In this document: in pieces, positions 63,513 to 64,000 of the stretch
Layout: each line of letters begins with the position of its first letter
Position numbering within the stretch: position 1 is the first letter of the stretch
Source of the DNA: Myxococcales bacterium
GTDB taxonomy: Bacteria; Myxococcota_A; UBA9160; UBA4427
Length of the DNA: 64,000 nucleotides
Assembly (NCBI GenBank): GCA_022563535.1
Contig: JADFNE010000021.1
Coordinates: 1-64,000, forward strand
Direction: 5' to 3'
The notes under the pieces: generated by a model
Database searches by the model: none
What the model was told of the DNA's origin: nothing
Seen by the model: only the letters and a program-made list of their open reading frames with translations
Program-made: the position numbers and the translations under genes

Positions 63513-64000
63513 GGGGTCTCCGGGATTGCTGGTTCGCTGATCGGTCGGGGCGGCATGCGATCGTAGCCGAAGGCCTCGAACGCGAACCCCCAGTTTTCAT
63601 TGACGGTGTTCACGATCTCGGGAGGAAAATCGAAGCGGTTCTTTTCATAGCTGCCCAGGCTCTCGAGGTAGCGCTCGAACAGCGGGCGCACGACTTCGAA
63701 ATCGCCGAGTTCGAGGGTCTTGTAGATTTTTTCGAGCTCGGACACCGGGCGCACGTCGAGATCTTCGTAACGAATCTCGACCAGATGTCCGGGCGGAATC
63801 AGGTTTCGCTGTTCGAGGTAGCTCTGCATTTGCACCCGGTAGGCGTGAACGATCCAGGCGTCGATGTCCTCCCACTCGAACTCCTGCAACACCGAGCCCG
63901 GCAACATCTTGCGGTACATGTTCCGCATCGATTGATAGACCGGGTAGGGATTGCGCACGATGTTCACGAACCGAGCGTCCGGGAACATCTCGAGCAAGAC
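63509..64000 (-). CDS. Sulfotransferase-family protein, C-terminal part, cut by window edge
   Basis: Visible 163 codons, with the N-terminus outside the window. The 3'-phosphate-binding segment ARFVNIVRNPYPVYQSMRNMY and the acidic core HLVEIRYEDL are typical of PAPS-dependent sulfotransferases. It is unlike the two at 52571 and 53581. It is followed in the same transcript by the DUF1214-like protein with a 4-bp ATGA overlap. Confidence 0.82.
   Translation of the reverse strand, partial: VLLEMFPDARFVNIVRNPYPVYQSMRNMYRKMLPGSVLQEFEWEDIDAWIVHAYRVQMQSYLEQRNLIPPGHLVEIRYEDLDVRPVSELEKIYKTLELGDFEVVRPLFERYLESLGSYEKNRFDFPPEIVNTVNENWGFAFEAFGYDRMPPRPISEPAIPETP

Noticed and set aside
1-64000. rRNA genes, CRISPR arrays, integrases, prophage
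   Set aside because: No supporting repeats, motifs or genes found by reading the window.

Overview
The window is about 64 kb of GC-rich, densely coding chromosome from a Gram-negative, aerobic, heterotrophic bacterium. The Gram-negative call rests on genes for KDO synthesis (kdsA, kdsD, kdsB), an LptF-LptG permease, an MsbA-like ABC exporter and several lipoproteins. Aerobic life is indicated by heme A synthase, 2-oxoglutarate dehydrogenase E1, citrate synthase and a PQQ dehydrogenase. The gene mix (ABC-class ATPase, cyclase-AAA-TPR regulator, bacterial STT3, SCP-X thiolase, several sulfotransferases, RAYT transposase) fits a lineage of the old Deltaproteobacteria, such as Myxococcota or Binatota. 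That placement is inference only. No rRNA, convincing tRNA, CRISPR array, phage or integrase was found.

Layout. 0-3 kb: the tail of a RAYT transposase, a DUF4097-type envelope protein and a polyprenyl-phosphate sugar transferase. 3-18.5 kb: metabolism and lipid chemistry (FabV enoyl reductase, 3-methyladenine glycosylase, OGDH E1, a Leu/Val/Phe-type dehydrogenase, a coupled TPR lipoprotein and ABC-class ATPase pair, a membrane alpha/beta hydrolase, a thiolase, an Fe-S flavin oxidoreductase and an SDR). 18.5-22 kb: a leftward cluster of DAG kinase, a possible Tam41-like nucleotidyltransferase, a CPBP protease and an SDR. 22-27.4 kb: a secreted protein, a metallophosphoesterase, an NTP transferase, kdsA, glutaredoxin and small genes. 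27.5-38.6 kb: an STT3 oligosaccharyltransferase homologue, a conserved unknown, Memo + AMMECR1 + heme A synthase, a PEP-synthase/rifampicin-phosphotransferase-like enzyme and a PQQ dehydrogenase. 38.6-47.9 kb: a RAYT remnant, a class III cyclase-AAA-TPR protein, an HCCA isomerase, a membrane protein, divergent kdsD/kdsB and an unusual citrate synthase. 48-64 kb: an SDR, an EEP-family hydrolase, a tightly overlapping five-gene operon, a damaged CheX/HDOD pair, a fused LptF-LptG, an ABC exporter, an enoyl-CoA hydratase, an unknown protein and a third sulfotransferase running off the edge.

The best candidate for an undescribed system is the operon at 50734-55748. It encodes an ELM1-like protein, a 2OG-Fe(II) oxygenase, two different sulfotransferases and a GT4 glycosyltransferase. 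Every junction overlaps or nearly touches. It sits beside kdsB, LptFG and an ABC exporter, which suggests synthesis of a sulfated and possibly hydroxylated surface glycan or lipid. Other notable points are a citrate synthase with several changed active-site residues including a catalytic Asp-to-Glu, an STT3 lacking the WWDYG motif, a single-chain LptF-LptG, and an HDOD gene broken at a G6 homopolymer next to a CheX gene lacking its N-terminus.
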